Shown in pieces: positions 23,038 through 34,619 of a stretch of 64,000 bases of DNA (its first letter is position 1; each line of letters begins with the position of its first letter). The notes below the pieces were generated by a model. The model saw only the letters and a list, made by a program, of their open reading frames with translations, was not told the DNA's origin and ran no database searches. Made by a program: the position numbers and the translations under genes. Origin of the DNA: Laetiporus sulphureus 93-53 (taxonomy: Eukaryota; Basidiomycota; Agaricomycetes; Polyporales; Laetiporaceae). Location: positions 143,162 to 207,161 of the forward strand of contig NW_024468512.1 in NCBI RefSeq assembly GCF_001632365.1. Reading direction: 5' to 3'.

Positions 23038-23891
23038 ATGTCTTCGCACACTCAGGGCAGTCATGAAGAAATTCATGCTGATGGCCCTCATGATCACTAT
23101 GCTGCCGAGAACAAAGCATTCTACGATGTCGAGGAGGCCCGGAAGGTGGATGCTCGTCGCGACACGCAGGAGCTCGCCCGCAGGGTGGCTGCCGCCATGA
23201 GGAGAAGGTATCCTGATATCTTCAATGAAGAGACCACTACCTTAATGGATTATGCTTGCGGCACCGGTACGATTTTGTGCTCCAGATTGGCTCCATGCAA
23301 TGTCTGGCTCACGCGAAACTTTCGTGGGAAAGGATTGGTCTCCCGGGAGCTTTGCCCCTACGTCAAGTCGATCGTCGGGGTAGACATCAGTGACGGCATG
23401 GTCGACCAGTTCAACCTTCGAGTGTCTCAGCAAGGGCTGACTCCGGAAGAGATGAAGGCCGTTTGCGTTGAACTCAAGGGCGAAGAACACGAGCTGGACG
23501 GTCAGAAGTTCGACGTGATTGTGGTTAGTCCATCACATGCTTCGATTGAAATATAATGAGTGACTGAACCTCGCAGTGTTCCATGGCTTTTCACCACTTC
23601 TCGAGCTATCGGGACGTTACGCGCATGCTCGCCTTTTTCCTGAAGCCAGGAGGTTCGTTGTTGGTAGTGGATATCGTGAAGGGCACGCTCAAGGCCGAGA
23701 TCTCTGCTCATCATGAACGTATTATCGCGCATCAGCACGGATTCGATACCAACGATATGCGTGAAGCCTTCGAAACAGCTGGCTTGATTGCATTTGACTA
23801 TAGCTTAGCCACATCGGGCAAGATGCATGGTAACACTGTGGACTTCTTCCTGGCGCGAGGGAAGAAACCGGCACTTAGTCCAACAGAGTAG
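23038..23891 (+). CDS. class I SAM-dependent methyltransferase
   Basis: Three exons: join(23038..23266,23333..23523,23577..23891), 244 residues. Motif I is DYACGTG, formed across the first splice; GVDISDGMV supplies the acidic ribose-binding residue; CSMAFHHF is motif IV, followed by LKPGGSLLVVDI. This is the Rossmann-like fold of small-molecule methyltransferases. The substrate is not evident. The 66-nt first intron is open in frame, so a naive ORF has 22 extra residues inside the SAM-binding site (TILCSRLAPC...); removing it restores GTG-L spacing. Lacks any signal peptide. Its acidic-histidine N-terminus (HADGPHDHYAAENKAFYDV) is seen in fungal members of this group. Confidence 0.86.
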
Positions 23892-24053
23892 GCCGTACCT
23901 TACGCGCGAACGTATCCATCCCATCGTGTACATATAGTCTGCAGGAGAAGCCGTCGAGTTACAGTATAGTAGTCACGCCAAGTCGGTCAGAATAGTATTG
24001 AACGAAGTCACCAGTTCCACGGTTACGTGGGGGAAAAAGACGGAGTACGAGAA

Positions 24054-24124
24054 TGCGTGTGCCGGGAATCGAACCCGAGGCAGGGCCATGGGAAGACCCT
24101 ATGTTACCATTACACCACACACGC
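24054..24124 (-). tRNA. tRNA-Gly(CCC)
   Basis: The minus strand folds as a cloverleaf. GCGTGTG at the 5' end pairs perfectly with CACACGC at the 3' end. The anticodon stem GGGTC/GGCCC closes the loop TTCCCAT, anticodon CCC (plus-strand 24090-24092). The T arm has the standard internal B box GGTTCGATTCC. The D arm GTGTAATGGTAAC is that of eukaryotic glycine tRNAs. No intron. The discriminator base is A and CCA is not encoded, as expected for a nuclear tRNA. Confidence 0.96.
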
Positions 24125-24221
24125 TTCGAATCGAAGCCGATATATTAATCTATATAACCATTAATTCGCAGTGGCACGGCCACTGACTTTATGGCGTCCG
24201 TCCCGTGGATCTCTGTTCGTC

Positions 24222-26340
24222 ATGTCTGCACAAAGTAAGGCAAGGCCAATTCACCCAGCTGTCTTGACCATTGCAGGCTCGGACTCTAGTGGAGGAGCTG
24301 GCATCCAAGTATGAGCGAACTCATGTGCTCCAATTGCACCTTACTGATCTCAAGCACAGGCTGACTTGAAGACTTTCACCGCGCTTGGCTGTTACGGAAC
24401 CAGTGTTATCACGGCTCTGACCGCGCAAAACACCACGGGTGTGCAGGGAGTGCACGCCATTCCGCCTGAATTTGTAAAGCAACAGGTGCGTCTCGTTTAT
24501 CAGACTTCGAAGTCTGCCCATTTGATTTCAGGTTATGGACAGCTTCAATCGGTTCTAAGCGATGTGGAAATCAAGGCGATCAAGACAGGCATGCTTTGTG
24601 ATGCAGGCATCACACATACAATTGCTGAAACGCTCAAGGCGCATTATGGGGCTTCTGCACCTCCGCTGGTCTGCGATCCCGTGTGCGTGTCCACGTCTGG
24701 ACATACGCTGCTACAGCGAGGTGCCGTGGAAATAGTGATTTCAGAGCTGTTTCCCTTGGCCACTGTGATAACACCAAACAAGTCTGAGGCAGAGCTTCTC
24801 CTCTCGCACCGCGGCCTCCCATCAAGAGTAGAAAGCCTTGAGGACATGCTCATCGCCTCGCGGAACCTGCTCTCTCTTGGCCCGAAGGCGGTACTACTCA
24901 AGGGCGGCCACGTAACGACATGCCTCGCGGACGTGGGGAGAATATCCGTCTCGCACCCCCATGTACGCGTCATCCGCGATGGGCTCATCGACGAGAACAT
25001 GGAGATCTTGCAGATCGCCGAGCAGGACCCGGCTTTGTTCGTCCTTGTCGTGGACGTGTTACAGGAATGCGACTCGATCACCATGTTCATCCGGCCACGA
25101 GTGGAGTCAAAGAGCACCCATGGCACGGGCTGCACACTCTCATCAGCTCTGGCGTCTGCGTTGGCTCGTGGAAAAACCAGTCAGTGTTATCATCGTCCTA
25201 CGTTTCGCTGCATCTCATCACGGAGGTAGTCATTGAGGCTACACAAGCTGCCACGGTCTACACGCATCTGGGTATCGAGAGTGCATTCCCACTGGGAAGC
25301 GGCTATGGCCCATTGAATCATATGCATGCTATCCTCGTGCGCAGCGTCCCTCTGTACGTGAATTTTCCCTCTCCCTGTAAGGCGCATGTTCACTTCGTTG
25401 CAGGCCCAACGAAAACATCCCTCATCCGCTCACGCGCTTGCTCATCCAGTCCACGCGCGACATCTGGAAGGCATACGTCGAGCACGACTTTGTCAAGGAG
25501 CTCGCAAAGGGGACCCTGCCCATGGAATGCTTCCTGCGCTTCATCAAGTGCGCACCGTGCTATTCCTAAGGGTGTGCACTAGACGTGACTGACATGAACC
25601 TGCGTACGCGCACAAGGCAAGACTATCATTACTTGAAGTATTACGCCAGGGCGTACGGGTGCGTACTCTCAATGGCTAGCGTTATCCGGCAGACGTGACA
25701 ATGGTGTCGTCGACGCTGGATAGGATGCTGGCGATGAAGTCGTCCACATTTACTGCCATCCATGCCACGACTCAGACGATCATCAGCATCCTCAACGAGG
25801 TGTCGATGCAGAAAACCTATTGCGCACAATTTGGTATCAGCGAGGAAGAGCTGGAGGCGACAGCCGAGTCGGCGGCGTGCACCGCATATGGTGCCTACAT
25901 TCTCGACGCTGGTATACAAGGTCAGTACCCGCCGCTTTCGGTATATTTGCCTCTCACGTCCACGATGCAGGAGACACGCCAAGATTAATCATGGCGCTCG
26001 CTGCCTGCCTGCTCGGATATGGCGAAGTGGGGCTGTGGCTCAAGAAAGAAGCCTCGAAGCCGAACACCTGGGTCAAGCTCGAGGGCAATCCATACAGCAA
26101 ATGGATCGACGATTACTCCGGCGATGCATATCAGAGCGCTGTCAAGATCGGCCTCCGTAAGATACCCATTCGCACCGCGCTCTCGTGTTGAGCTGATTGT
26201 CCGGACTTGTAGAAACGATTGAGGAACTCGCAGTGGCAGATCCGCCGTCTCCGAAACGGTTCGAAGAGTGGCGCTCCGTGTGGGAGCAGTGCACACGCCT
26301 GGAGAAGGGGTTCTGGGACATGGCAATGAGCCTATGTTGA
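24222..26340 (+). CDS. THI20: bifunctional HMP/HMP-P kinase and TenA thiaminase (thiamine biosynthesis)
   Basis: Nine exons: join(24222..24308,24360..24485,24543..25179,25230..25353,25404..25547,25617..25658,25724..25920,25971..26156,26213..26340), 556 residues, close to yeast Thi20. The first half is the ThiD ribokinase fold: TIAGSDSSGGAGIQADLKTF, AIKTGML, CDPVCVSTSGH, and the anion-hole motif KSTHGTGCTLSSA. The second half is TenA/Thi-4, with the catalytic Cys in ESAACTAYGAYILD and the GYGEVG turn. It phosphorylates hydroxymethylpyrimidine twice and salvages degraded thiamine. The 57-nt intron 2 is in frame and stopless. Between HATVR of the kinase the loop around 24950-25090 (DENMEILQIAEQDP) is longer than in bacteria. 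No TPP riboswitch was recognised upstream. Confidence 0.94.
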
Positions 26341-26473
26341 TTCAAGCATTCCAGAGTACGAATTGGACAAGATACAGGAGAACTTGACATAGATGTAGCA
26401 GATGATAAATACCGCAGCAGCCCAAGAAAAAAATGTACAGTGTGCAATCCATAACGCACCACAGTCCGGACGT

Positions 26474-27959
26474 TTATGCGTCGTCCTCTATTTTCAGAGC
26501 TACAGGTTTCGTCTCCTCGGAGGGAGCAACAATCTCCGCAATTGACTCTTCTTCGACAGCGATCTCGATCTTCGGTCTGGATCTGCTGGAAATTGCAGCA
26601 ACAGTTTTCTTGCTCTTCGACTTGACCTTGCGAGCGCTGGGACAGAGCCAGCTGCTCAGCTGACAAGTGTCACAGTGAGGCCCAACAGGCGAGCATATTG
26701 TCTGAAAACCAAGATAAGCATAAGGTAATGGGGCCAGCCCACCAAACGATTTTCACATACTTGGCCAAAGCCGACAAGCAAAGCGTTGATCTTCGGATGA
26801 AGCTCCAGTGGGAGCCACGATTGTAGATTCAGTCTGTGAGGAGAAGAGCTCAACAAATTACGAAATCGTCAATCAAAGATGGTCAGCGTGCCGTGTCTCT
26901 TCAGGCGTCTTCGTCGGTGGCTTGTGCCATCCCAGTCTATTCGTGATGCGATGAACGTGAACGTCAACGCCGATACCGGCATTCCTATCCACAGCTGTCA
27001 GCTCTGCATCCGACTCTAGCTTTTAAGATATGTGTCGCACAGCTTCCATGCATCTTGCAGAGCCAAGAATGCCATCTTTGGGCCAACTCCGGGTAGTGAG
27101 CACAACTCATCTACCGTCTTCGGCACATCCGAGTTGAAATCGTCACGCAGACATTGAGCAGCTTGTCTTATGTACCTGCGTTCAAGCGAGTACCAAGGTT
27201 AGGCGCAGCGGCGAAGAATGAGGCAATCACGATTGACATACTGGGTCTTGCGTCTCCAAAATCCCACCTTACATATCGCTTCGGAAATGGCGTTACCATC
27301 AGCCTTCAGAATGGCATCAACGCTAATACTCCCGCCTACAGCTTCTCGAAGCTTTGTGACGGCAGCGAACGTGGTCTCGTCCCTCGTCTGTGAAGACAGC
27401 ATCAGAGACACCAGTGTCGCAAAGCGCTGATTCTGTACATGAGAAAATGTTATAGTGATGTAGATATTACACGTTGCAGAATGCCTACCTCAGGGACTGT
27501 CTCTGCTAACTGCGGCATGTGGCAACCCATAGTATCTACCGGAGCTACCACTTTGGAACGCATCTCCTCGATGGTCTCATATGTTTGGCGCCAATGTGCT
27601 GGAGCTGGATGAGGAACATCAAGTGCCTGCGCAATAGGCTTGGCTTTGCGAGGTGAGGCAGGCACTTTCTTCTTCGGTGAACTTGCTGTTTTGCGCGACG
27701 AGGAAGGTTTCACATCTATCGTTGTGACTTCCGCTTCAATCTTAATGTCTACCTGGGAGGCTGTTTCGACACTCTGTTTCATGTCATCCGATTCCTTTTT
27801 AACGTGTGCTACTGCGACCTTGAGACGTTTGGAACGCCGCAATCCTTGAGAAGATTCAACGGACTGAGACGACTCTAGGACAACCGAGTGGAACCCTGCA
27901 AGCTGCGGCAGCGTCGACAAGCTGACGACCGGTGATGCACTCCTCTTCAATGTCGCCAT
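26474..27959 (-). CDS. NTH1: endonuclease III homologue, DNA N-glycosylase/AP lyase (copy A)
   Basis: Six exons: complement(join(26474..26701,26761..26833,26892..26984,27041..27175,27242..27432,27489..27959)), 396 residues. The HhH-GPD glycosylase core has [22 protein letters not shown], the helix-hairpin-helix LPGVGPKMA with the Schiff-base Lys, and GVDVHVHRI with the catalytic Asp. A [4Fe-4S] loop follows: C-x6-C-x2-C-x6-C ([11 protein letters not shown]...C). It removes oxidised pyrimidines and cleaves the abasic site. The first 130 residues are a Lys/Ser-rich tail, likely nuclear targeting. Intron 4 must start with GC (26890-26891), since no GT donor avoids an in-frame stop. Tail-to-tail with THI20, 133 bases apart. 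Copy B lies immediately upstream in the same orientation. Confidence 0.93.
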
Positions 27960-28217
27960 GTTAAAATGAGCGCAGAGGCGGAGAGAGGCGGTGAGTAGCA
28001 GAACGTCCTAGATTCGGAGCGAAGCTAAGTACGAGTAGTATTGGGAAAGATTATGGTTAACCTTGAAGGTACCGAACAACAACTTGAACTAACCGAAAGC
28101 AGGTCGCGCATACTACATTAGGCAAGTGCAGTATTCGCCAGCGGCCCATTTCTCTTATTTGGAGTACAGCATTCGGAAATCTCAAATGACACTACAATAG
28201 CCCCTCGGAGCTCAAAC

Positions 28218-29701
28218 TCAGAGGATCTCATCCTTTGCATCCTCCATAGCAATCTCCAACTTCGGAGCCGCACGACTCGTCGATGCAACTACCACTCTTT
28301 TCTTAGTCGGTGACCGCCGCGGCGATGCGGCGCGAGCACTGGGACACAGGCCATCCGACAATAGACACGAATCGCAGTGAGGCCCAATTGGAAGACAAAT
28401 GGTCTAGGCAATGAATTAGCAGGAGGGAGTTTAAACTGGAATGCAGCTGGACCGACCTGACCGAAGCCTACTAGTAGACCGGTGAACGTCGGTCGGAGCT
28501 CCTTAGGTAGCCAGGACTCAAGGTTTGACCTGCCAGCGTATTTCACATTTAGACAATCGATTTTACAGAAAGAGAGACAGCTACCGCGATGTATGAGTGA
28601 GTGAAGCGCGTACCTTGTTTCTTCGGGTGTCTTTGTGGGAGGGTTGTGCCATCCTAACCTATTGGTAATGCGATGTACATGGACGTCTACGCCGACGCCA
28701 GCATTCCTACGACATTGTCTCTTTCAGCTATCTAGATGAATGAGAAAGGAAGGACGCACACTTTCCATCCAACGTGAAGCGCAAGGATCGCCATTTTGGG
28801 CCCAACGCCTGGTAAAGTGCACAGCTCCTCTACCGTCTTCGGGACATCGGAGTCAAAATCATCATGAAGGCGTTGAGCTGTTCGCTTGATATATCTGTCA
28901 TGAGCTTCAGACGGTCATTTCTAGACACCGTAGTCTCAGCGGTGCTGACTCTGTTTTCCGTCTCCAGAAGCCGACTTTGCAAATTGCATCAGATATCGTG
29001 CTGTCATCGGCACGCAGGATAGCATCAACGCTCAGGCTTCCGCCGACTGCCTCTCGGAGCCTGTCTACAGCAGCTGACGTGACTTCATCCTTCGTCTGCG
29101 AGGACAGCATCAATGACACCAAGGTGGCGAAGCGCTGATTCTACGTGCGTAGTAGTGTCCCATGTAAGTCAGATCCGCAAAGGAGCTATGTGAAATGGCA
29201 GACTTTGGGAATCGTCTCAAAGAGTTGCGCACGCCCACAGCCCATGGTGTCAACTGGTGCGACGACACGCGATCGCATCTCTTTTATCTTGTCATATGCT
29301 TCGCGCCATCTCGGAGGAGCAGGATGGAATGCACCTGATGCCTGTGACGCAGATTTGCGTTTCCGAGGAGATCCACCTTGGGAGGCTTTAGCATGGGTTG
29401 TACTGTCAGGCTTGACATCCGAACTAGTGGAAGCGGTGGCCGCCTTGGGAGATTTCAAGACAGTGCTGTTAGTTAGCGCACTGGTATCACCAGTTACGGT
29501 GGACTTCTCCGTACTATCCATACTATCCTCGCGTTTCACAATTTTTTGTCTACGAGGAGAGCGCCTTGTAGTCAACGGTACAGTGGGGGAGGAACTGGGC
29601 TCGCTGTTGGGCTGGAATAGAGTCACGGAGGGATGGTATGGACTGGGACGTCCAATCAAGCCCTGCGGGGACTCCGAGGCCTTTCGTTTCGCAGACATCA
29701 C
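28218..29701 (-). CDS. NTH1: endonuclease III homologue, DNA N-glycosylase/AP lyase (copy B)
   Basis: Six exons: complement(join(28218..28403,28457..28529,28614..28706,28760..28894,28950..29140,29204..29701)), 391 residues. Exons 2-5 have exactly the same lengths as in copy A (191, 135, 93, 73 nt), which shows a tandem duplication. The core motifs are intact: [44 protein letters not shown], and the cluster ligands in [11 protein letters not shown] plus the last Cys. The N-terminal tail (about 150 residues, Ser/Pro/Lys-rich) has no similarity to that of copy A beyond the last 35 residues ([10 protein letters not shown]). All donors here are GT. Start is at 29701 or the Met one codon later. One copy may be nuclear and the other mitochondrial, but I see no clear presequence. 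Confidence 0.93.
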
Positions 29702-29961
29702 ACTTCCGATATGTGACTTCAGTTGGCCGTGCTTGAAGCAGAGGATGACTCTGACAGACCTGAGTGGGAGACTTCGTGTGAATGCTAGCTAGAACGGTCA
29801 CAGTGCAGGCTATTTCAACTAGGCGCGCCTCAAACGGAACCTTATTTTCCGAACGAGGAAGGTCTTGTAATGCCAGAAGCTGAGATTGACGCACAGAACC
29901 AAGCCATCAACTACATACATGTAGACACACTATATACCAGAAACGCGAACAGAAGCTATCA

Positions 29962-32801
29962 TTAATGCACAATATCTGGGAACCAAGGATGACTCCGCTG
30001 ATTCCATTTGAAGACCGCAGTTTTGAACTCATATAGCTCATCCATTTTTGTGGGCGATACTTCTCGCAGTTCATCGCAAACGTTTGCCAATTCACCTAAG
30101 AACTTGGAGAGAAAAACATAAAACACCGTCGCGGTACCATGGGGAATAGAATGTACATACACTGTTTCGCTCAGCCGACCATATACCACCATAGCCTTGG
30201 GATCGAGAGGTTTCTAGACCGCAAAGAATATCCTTTGCCAACTTTAGAAGCTCAGAAGGGCAGAAATACTCATCCTGCTCTATGGAATGAGATTCAAAGA
30301 TACTCACAGCACAGCGAGCATTGCTCACCTGAAGTAATTCTGTCACCTGAGAAGGGTAACTGAGAAAATCCGGCAGAGGATGGGCGGGAGTTAGGTAGTC
30401 GTACTCGGGCTTGAGCGCCCACTTGTACCGTCGCATGAAGTTCAATGATAGTCGCTTCATCGGCAGCACAGTGGACTGGTTGTACATGAGCTATGTTCAA
30501 CGATGAGTAAGAGCACGACAGCGCTACAGGAATCTTATTACGAACCGCGCTTATGACAATAGACATTAATTGAAGCGCTGTCAAGAATCTTGACTGGTAC
30601 AACAGTTCGTCATGGGCTTCGCTATCTGCGCGCCTTGGTCAGGCATGCGTTGCTTCAATTAGAAGAAAATACTACACTTTGGGTTATAGCTCAGGATGTC
30701 ATCTATGCATTCAAGATGCGCATCTAGAATCCTTGCTAGGTACCAGTAGGCGATCGGCATCTCTTCTAATGCATATAGGTCTTGCTGAAAGCCGGACAGG
30801 ATCACCTCTCGGGCTGCATTCAGCCGCCAATATGACGCAGCCCTCAGCAAAGATTCCAGTAGCATGTTCACATCGCTATCCTAATAAAGCGCAAGAATCC
30901 GGTCAGCGAACCACTGCCGGATGTCATCCGAACTCACTGATGGGTCGCAGTAGGCGGCCATATGGAGGAACTTGTCATGCAGCTCATGCCATTGTAGTGT
31001 CGACTTCATCAGGTAACGGCGCCGGCGGGGTGGATTATGGGCCTGCGACCTGATCTCAGCAACCATCAGCTGTAGGAGTTGTCAGGTCGTTCTCAATGTG
31101 AAACCAGCATGGCAAACACACCTTGACAATCTCCCGTTCCGATTCCTTCATGATAGCGGCCACATGGTGAGCCTCGCTCAGTTTGAGCCTCTCAGCTACG
31201 CTTTCGTACGATATACCTAATGTCTCGGTGAAAAAGCGGAAGACCAGCCAAGTTGGAGAGAATTGTCCTAGGACAGTGTTTCTATCGAAGACAGTAGACT
31301 GAGCGACAGGTTAGGTTTCCAAACGACCCATGTGAAGGAATACTCGCTTGAATCAAGGAGCGTAGGTAAGCCACATGAGTCTGTTTTGTAGGCGACCATA
31401 TTCGTAGGCAGCCTGCAATCTGGAGGAGCTCAATGTAAGCCGATCAGATGAGACATGGTTGCGACTTCACCTCCCAAGTAGTAATGCAAGGCGACTCAAG
31501 CAAGTTGGCCAACTCCTTCCATCCATCAATAAGACGCCCCAATGCGGTCCATGTTTGTCCTTGCGGAGGCAGCTCTGCCACACGATTAGGCATGAAATTG
31601 GGGAGACGGCGGGCAATGTACGGGTCAAACGCGAGGGAAGCCGGAGAATCAGGAGCCGGACGATATGGAGGATAAACCTGCAATCTTCGAAGTACCATCC
31701 ATGCACTGATAGTGAACGCACGCAGGTCACCCGCGCTAAGAGGTGGACTGCATCTGTACATTTGAAGAAGGACCTATTGCATACGATCATTCGAAGAATA
31801 CCGCATGATATCACGAGACATCTTACCTTCCGGAATCGGAGAATGTCGCATAATTGATTCACAACGAAAGGAGAGAGCGAGGAGCCTCGAAGCCAGTCGC
31901 ATGCATCATCCAACGTTTTGAGCACAAAGTCTGTGCTGACCCCTTCCAGAAGTGATACGTCGCATTTTTCGCCTTGCCAATCCTCAATCTGCACAGAGCT
32001 ACTAATCAGTAAGGCCGAGTGGATAATCCACGACACATGCTAACATCATGCACTCTGCCTTTGGATAATTCCCGCCAGCTCAAATCACAGCACTTGAGAA
32101 GCCCGAACATGCCCGCCCGCAGTACGACAGTGATCAGTTCCACTGGACGCAATGGATCTTGCATGATATCGGAGCGCAGTGGCATGAAGTCGGGGCTCAT
32201 ATCGCCGAGATAGTGAACATATAGCAGGGTATAGACCGTCTGCGGAAGGCTATTCCCCGCATGCCATTCCATCTGATGCAGTACATACATAAATCTAAGC
32301 ACGGTGGAAGGTGATCATGACGATTCACCTCACATGCAAAGGATCTCTCCAGTATCCAGCAAACTTCTCCCGGTAGAAGAGGTTTCAAAGGATCGAATGG
32401 AGGTTTACGTTGGTGCTCGAGAATCATTCCACTGTCCATGCGAGGCTCTCCAATCTTGTACACAATTAGTGTCAAAAAAGCTAGCGATTCACCGATGAGA
32501 TGATAACCGTGCCTACCTCAAACGCACTCATTGCATCGAGCAAGGTGAAACCCTCCGTGAACACAAGCTCCTCAGGATCCATGTCTTGTGCCACTCGTTG
32601 GCTCGCGAGTCATCTTTCATTGATAGCGCAAGACTTACCCTTAGCAGCCTCTACAAAGGCCTCTGTGACATCTCTGAAGCTGGCTGTGGCCTGCGAGTGG
32701 TCTTCGGAGGGCAACCCATCGTCGGGCTCTAGCACTTTCGACGACGGTCGATCTTGTCCATCCAGCTTGCCAGCTGTTCCCAGAATATTGTCCGCTTCCA
32801 T
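29962..32801 (-). CDS. MAK10: NatC N-acetyltransferase auxiliary subunit NAA35/MAK10
   Basis: Thirteen exons proposed: complement(join(29962..30213,30308..30490,30546..30588,30678..30880,30938..31069,31122..31298,31375..31428,31471..31773,31827..31988,32045..32272,32329..32454,32517..32584,32639..32801)), 697 residues, the family length. Diagnostic N-terminal motifs are FTEGFTLLDAMSAFEIGEPR followed by MDSGMI, and CEMEWHAGNSLPQTVYTLLY. The C-terminus DELYEFKTAVFKWNQRSHPW is also conserved in fungi. MAK10 anchors the catalytic Naa30 and Naa38 on the ribosome so that proteins beginning Met-Leu/Ile/Phe are acetylated. Joins at the N-terminus and from 30880 down are firm; the exon at 31375-31428 uses a poor donor (GTGGCT) and could be wrong. 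Divergent from MSW1 with 151 bases between start codons. Confidence 0.88.
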
Positions 32802-32952
32802 AATGTCGACACAGTCAGACAGCCAGATGCGAGTTGGCCCCAGAAAATATCCAAGTAATCTACGAGTGAACGTTCATTCAAGCCAAAATGAGCATTCGGA
32901 GAGAGTCCGCGTCACCTCCGATCAAATTCTCTCGCTCCAATTGCAGTAGCGA

Positions 32953-34395
32953 ATGTCCCTGCTTGCTTTCATCCCACCACGCGCTGCGACGCGTCCAACG
33001 CGCCGTTGTTTACGATTGGTGCTCGCTGAAGCGCGACATGCGGCCAGAGGAAGATTGTACAGCGGAGGAGTTGTCGGAGAGCCCGCTGCGAACGCGCCCG
33101 CTCCGAGAGTTGTCTTCTCAGGCGTACAGCCAACAGGAATACCTCACGTACGCACCCGCCCCGCATTGTTGCCCTAAACGTGCTCATGATACTCATAGCT
33201 GGGAAATTTTTTGGGAGCGCTCCTGAACTGGGTGAAGCTGCAGCAGGATGCTAAACCAGACGACCAGCTTATATTCTCTATCGCCGGATGGCATGCCCTT
33301 ACGTTGCCCCAAGACCCAAAAGCACTAAGTGCTGCACGGAGAGAGATGATGGCGGTGCTCCTCGCCATAGGGCTCGACCCTGAGCGGTCTGTGATCTTCC
33401 ATCAGGACGAGGTAGGCGCAATCTTACTCCCATCTAAATGTGTTCCATTCAGTATCGTTCAGAATCCTCATCATACAGATCTCGCTTGGGTGTTGAGCTG
33501 CATCACTCCTATGGGCAAACTACGCAGGATGACAACGTGGAAGGTCTGTCGGGTTCTAGTTTGTGAGGCTGAACCTACTAAGGATTCTATTCAGTCAAGA
33601 CTGGCAACATCGCGCAACGCGAGGGATGAATCCGAAGTAGACGAATCACTACTGAATGCCGGCCTTTTTACATATCCTGTGCTCCAAGCAGCCGACATCC
33701 TCGCTTACAAGTATGCATACTTTCGTGCCTTCATCACGGCTTCGCTCACCATTTGCTTTCCTGGGATAGAGCGACGCATGTACCGGTGGGCGAGGATCAG
33801 CAACAACATCTGGAACTCTGTCGTGACTTGGCAGATTCATTTAATCGTTCCTACAAGTCGAAGAGACCGTTGTTCCCATTACCGCAGCATGTCATCAGTG
33901 CGTTCTGGTCATTGACTCATCAACATGCGAACTCATACACCCTCAGCGCCCTCGAGGCGCATTCTGTCATTGAAGGACCCATCGTCCAAGATGTCAAAAT
34001 CCGCACCTGATGTCAACTCCCGTATCCTTCTCACGGACGACGCGGCCCAGATCAAAGCAAAGATCCGCGGAGCTGTCACTGACACAACCGTCGGTGTGAC
34101 TTACGATCCGGTCAACCGACCAGGCGCGGCCAATTTACTGACAATTCTGGCTGCCTGCATGGATGAGGACGTGACCGAAGTCGCGAAGCGATATCACGGC
34201 AAAGGGCATGGTCACTTGAAGAAAGACGTCACAGAGGCCGTCCAGGAGCTGTTGAAGAAGCCTCGTGCAGAATTCGAGAGGCTGAAAGGTGAAACAGATT
34301 ACTTATCGCACGTTTCAAGTAGCGGGGCGGCTAAAGCGCGTGAGTTGTCGGAGACCACGATGCGGGAGGTCAGGGAGCGGTTGGGCTTGATATAG
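32953..34395 (+). CDS. MSW1: mitochondrial tryptophanyl-tRNA synthetase
   Basis: Six exons: join(32953..33147,33199..33411,33463..33543,33595..33710,33770..33897,33947..34395), 393 residues. The class I signature is split by intron 1: [10 protein letters not shown] then [11 protein letters not shown]. The second signature KMSKS is complete ([17 protein letters not shown]). [19 protein letters not shown] is the Trp-binding and dimer region. The first 45 residues are rich in Arg and Ala with no acidic residues until Glu26, a typical mitochondrial presequence. Size and motifs match bacterial/mitochondrial rather than cytosolic enzymes. A longer frame from 32888 is out of frame with this protein and is rejected. 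Confidence 0.94.
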
Positions 34396-34619
34396 CGACA
34401 TACATGATATAAAGGGTCTTTGATAGGCCGTGCGGCATGTACACAAGAAAAAATTCTGTCTTATTCACAAAAGGCACAAACCTTCCCGAGGCTGGACACT
34501 ATCGGACTACTTATGTACGTTGTCAAGACATACCACATGCCGTGAGCGGCTGGATAAACACAGCATCACTGGATCAAGAGTCACAAAAAGATAAAAGGTA
34601 GCTCAAGTCGGTAAGCCAG

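Noticed and set aside
24222..24308. Possible thiamine riboswitch before THI20
   Set aside because: I looked for the conserved TPP riboswitch core (CUGAGA and ACYUGA elements) in the 160 bases before the ATG and saw none in a plausible arrangement.
32888..33226. 112-codon ORF starting before MSW1
   Set aside because: It is out of frame with the class I synthetase motifs that begin at the ATG at 32953.
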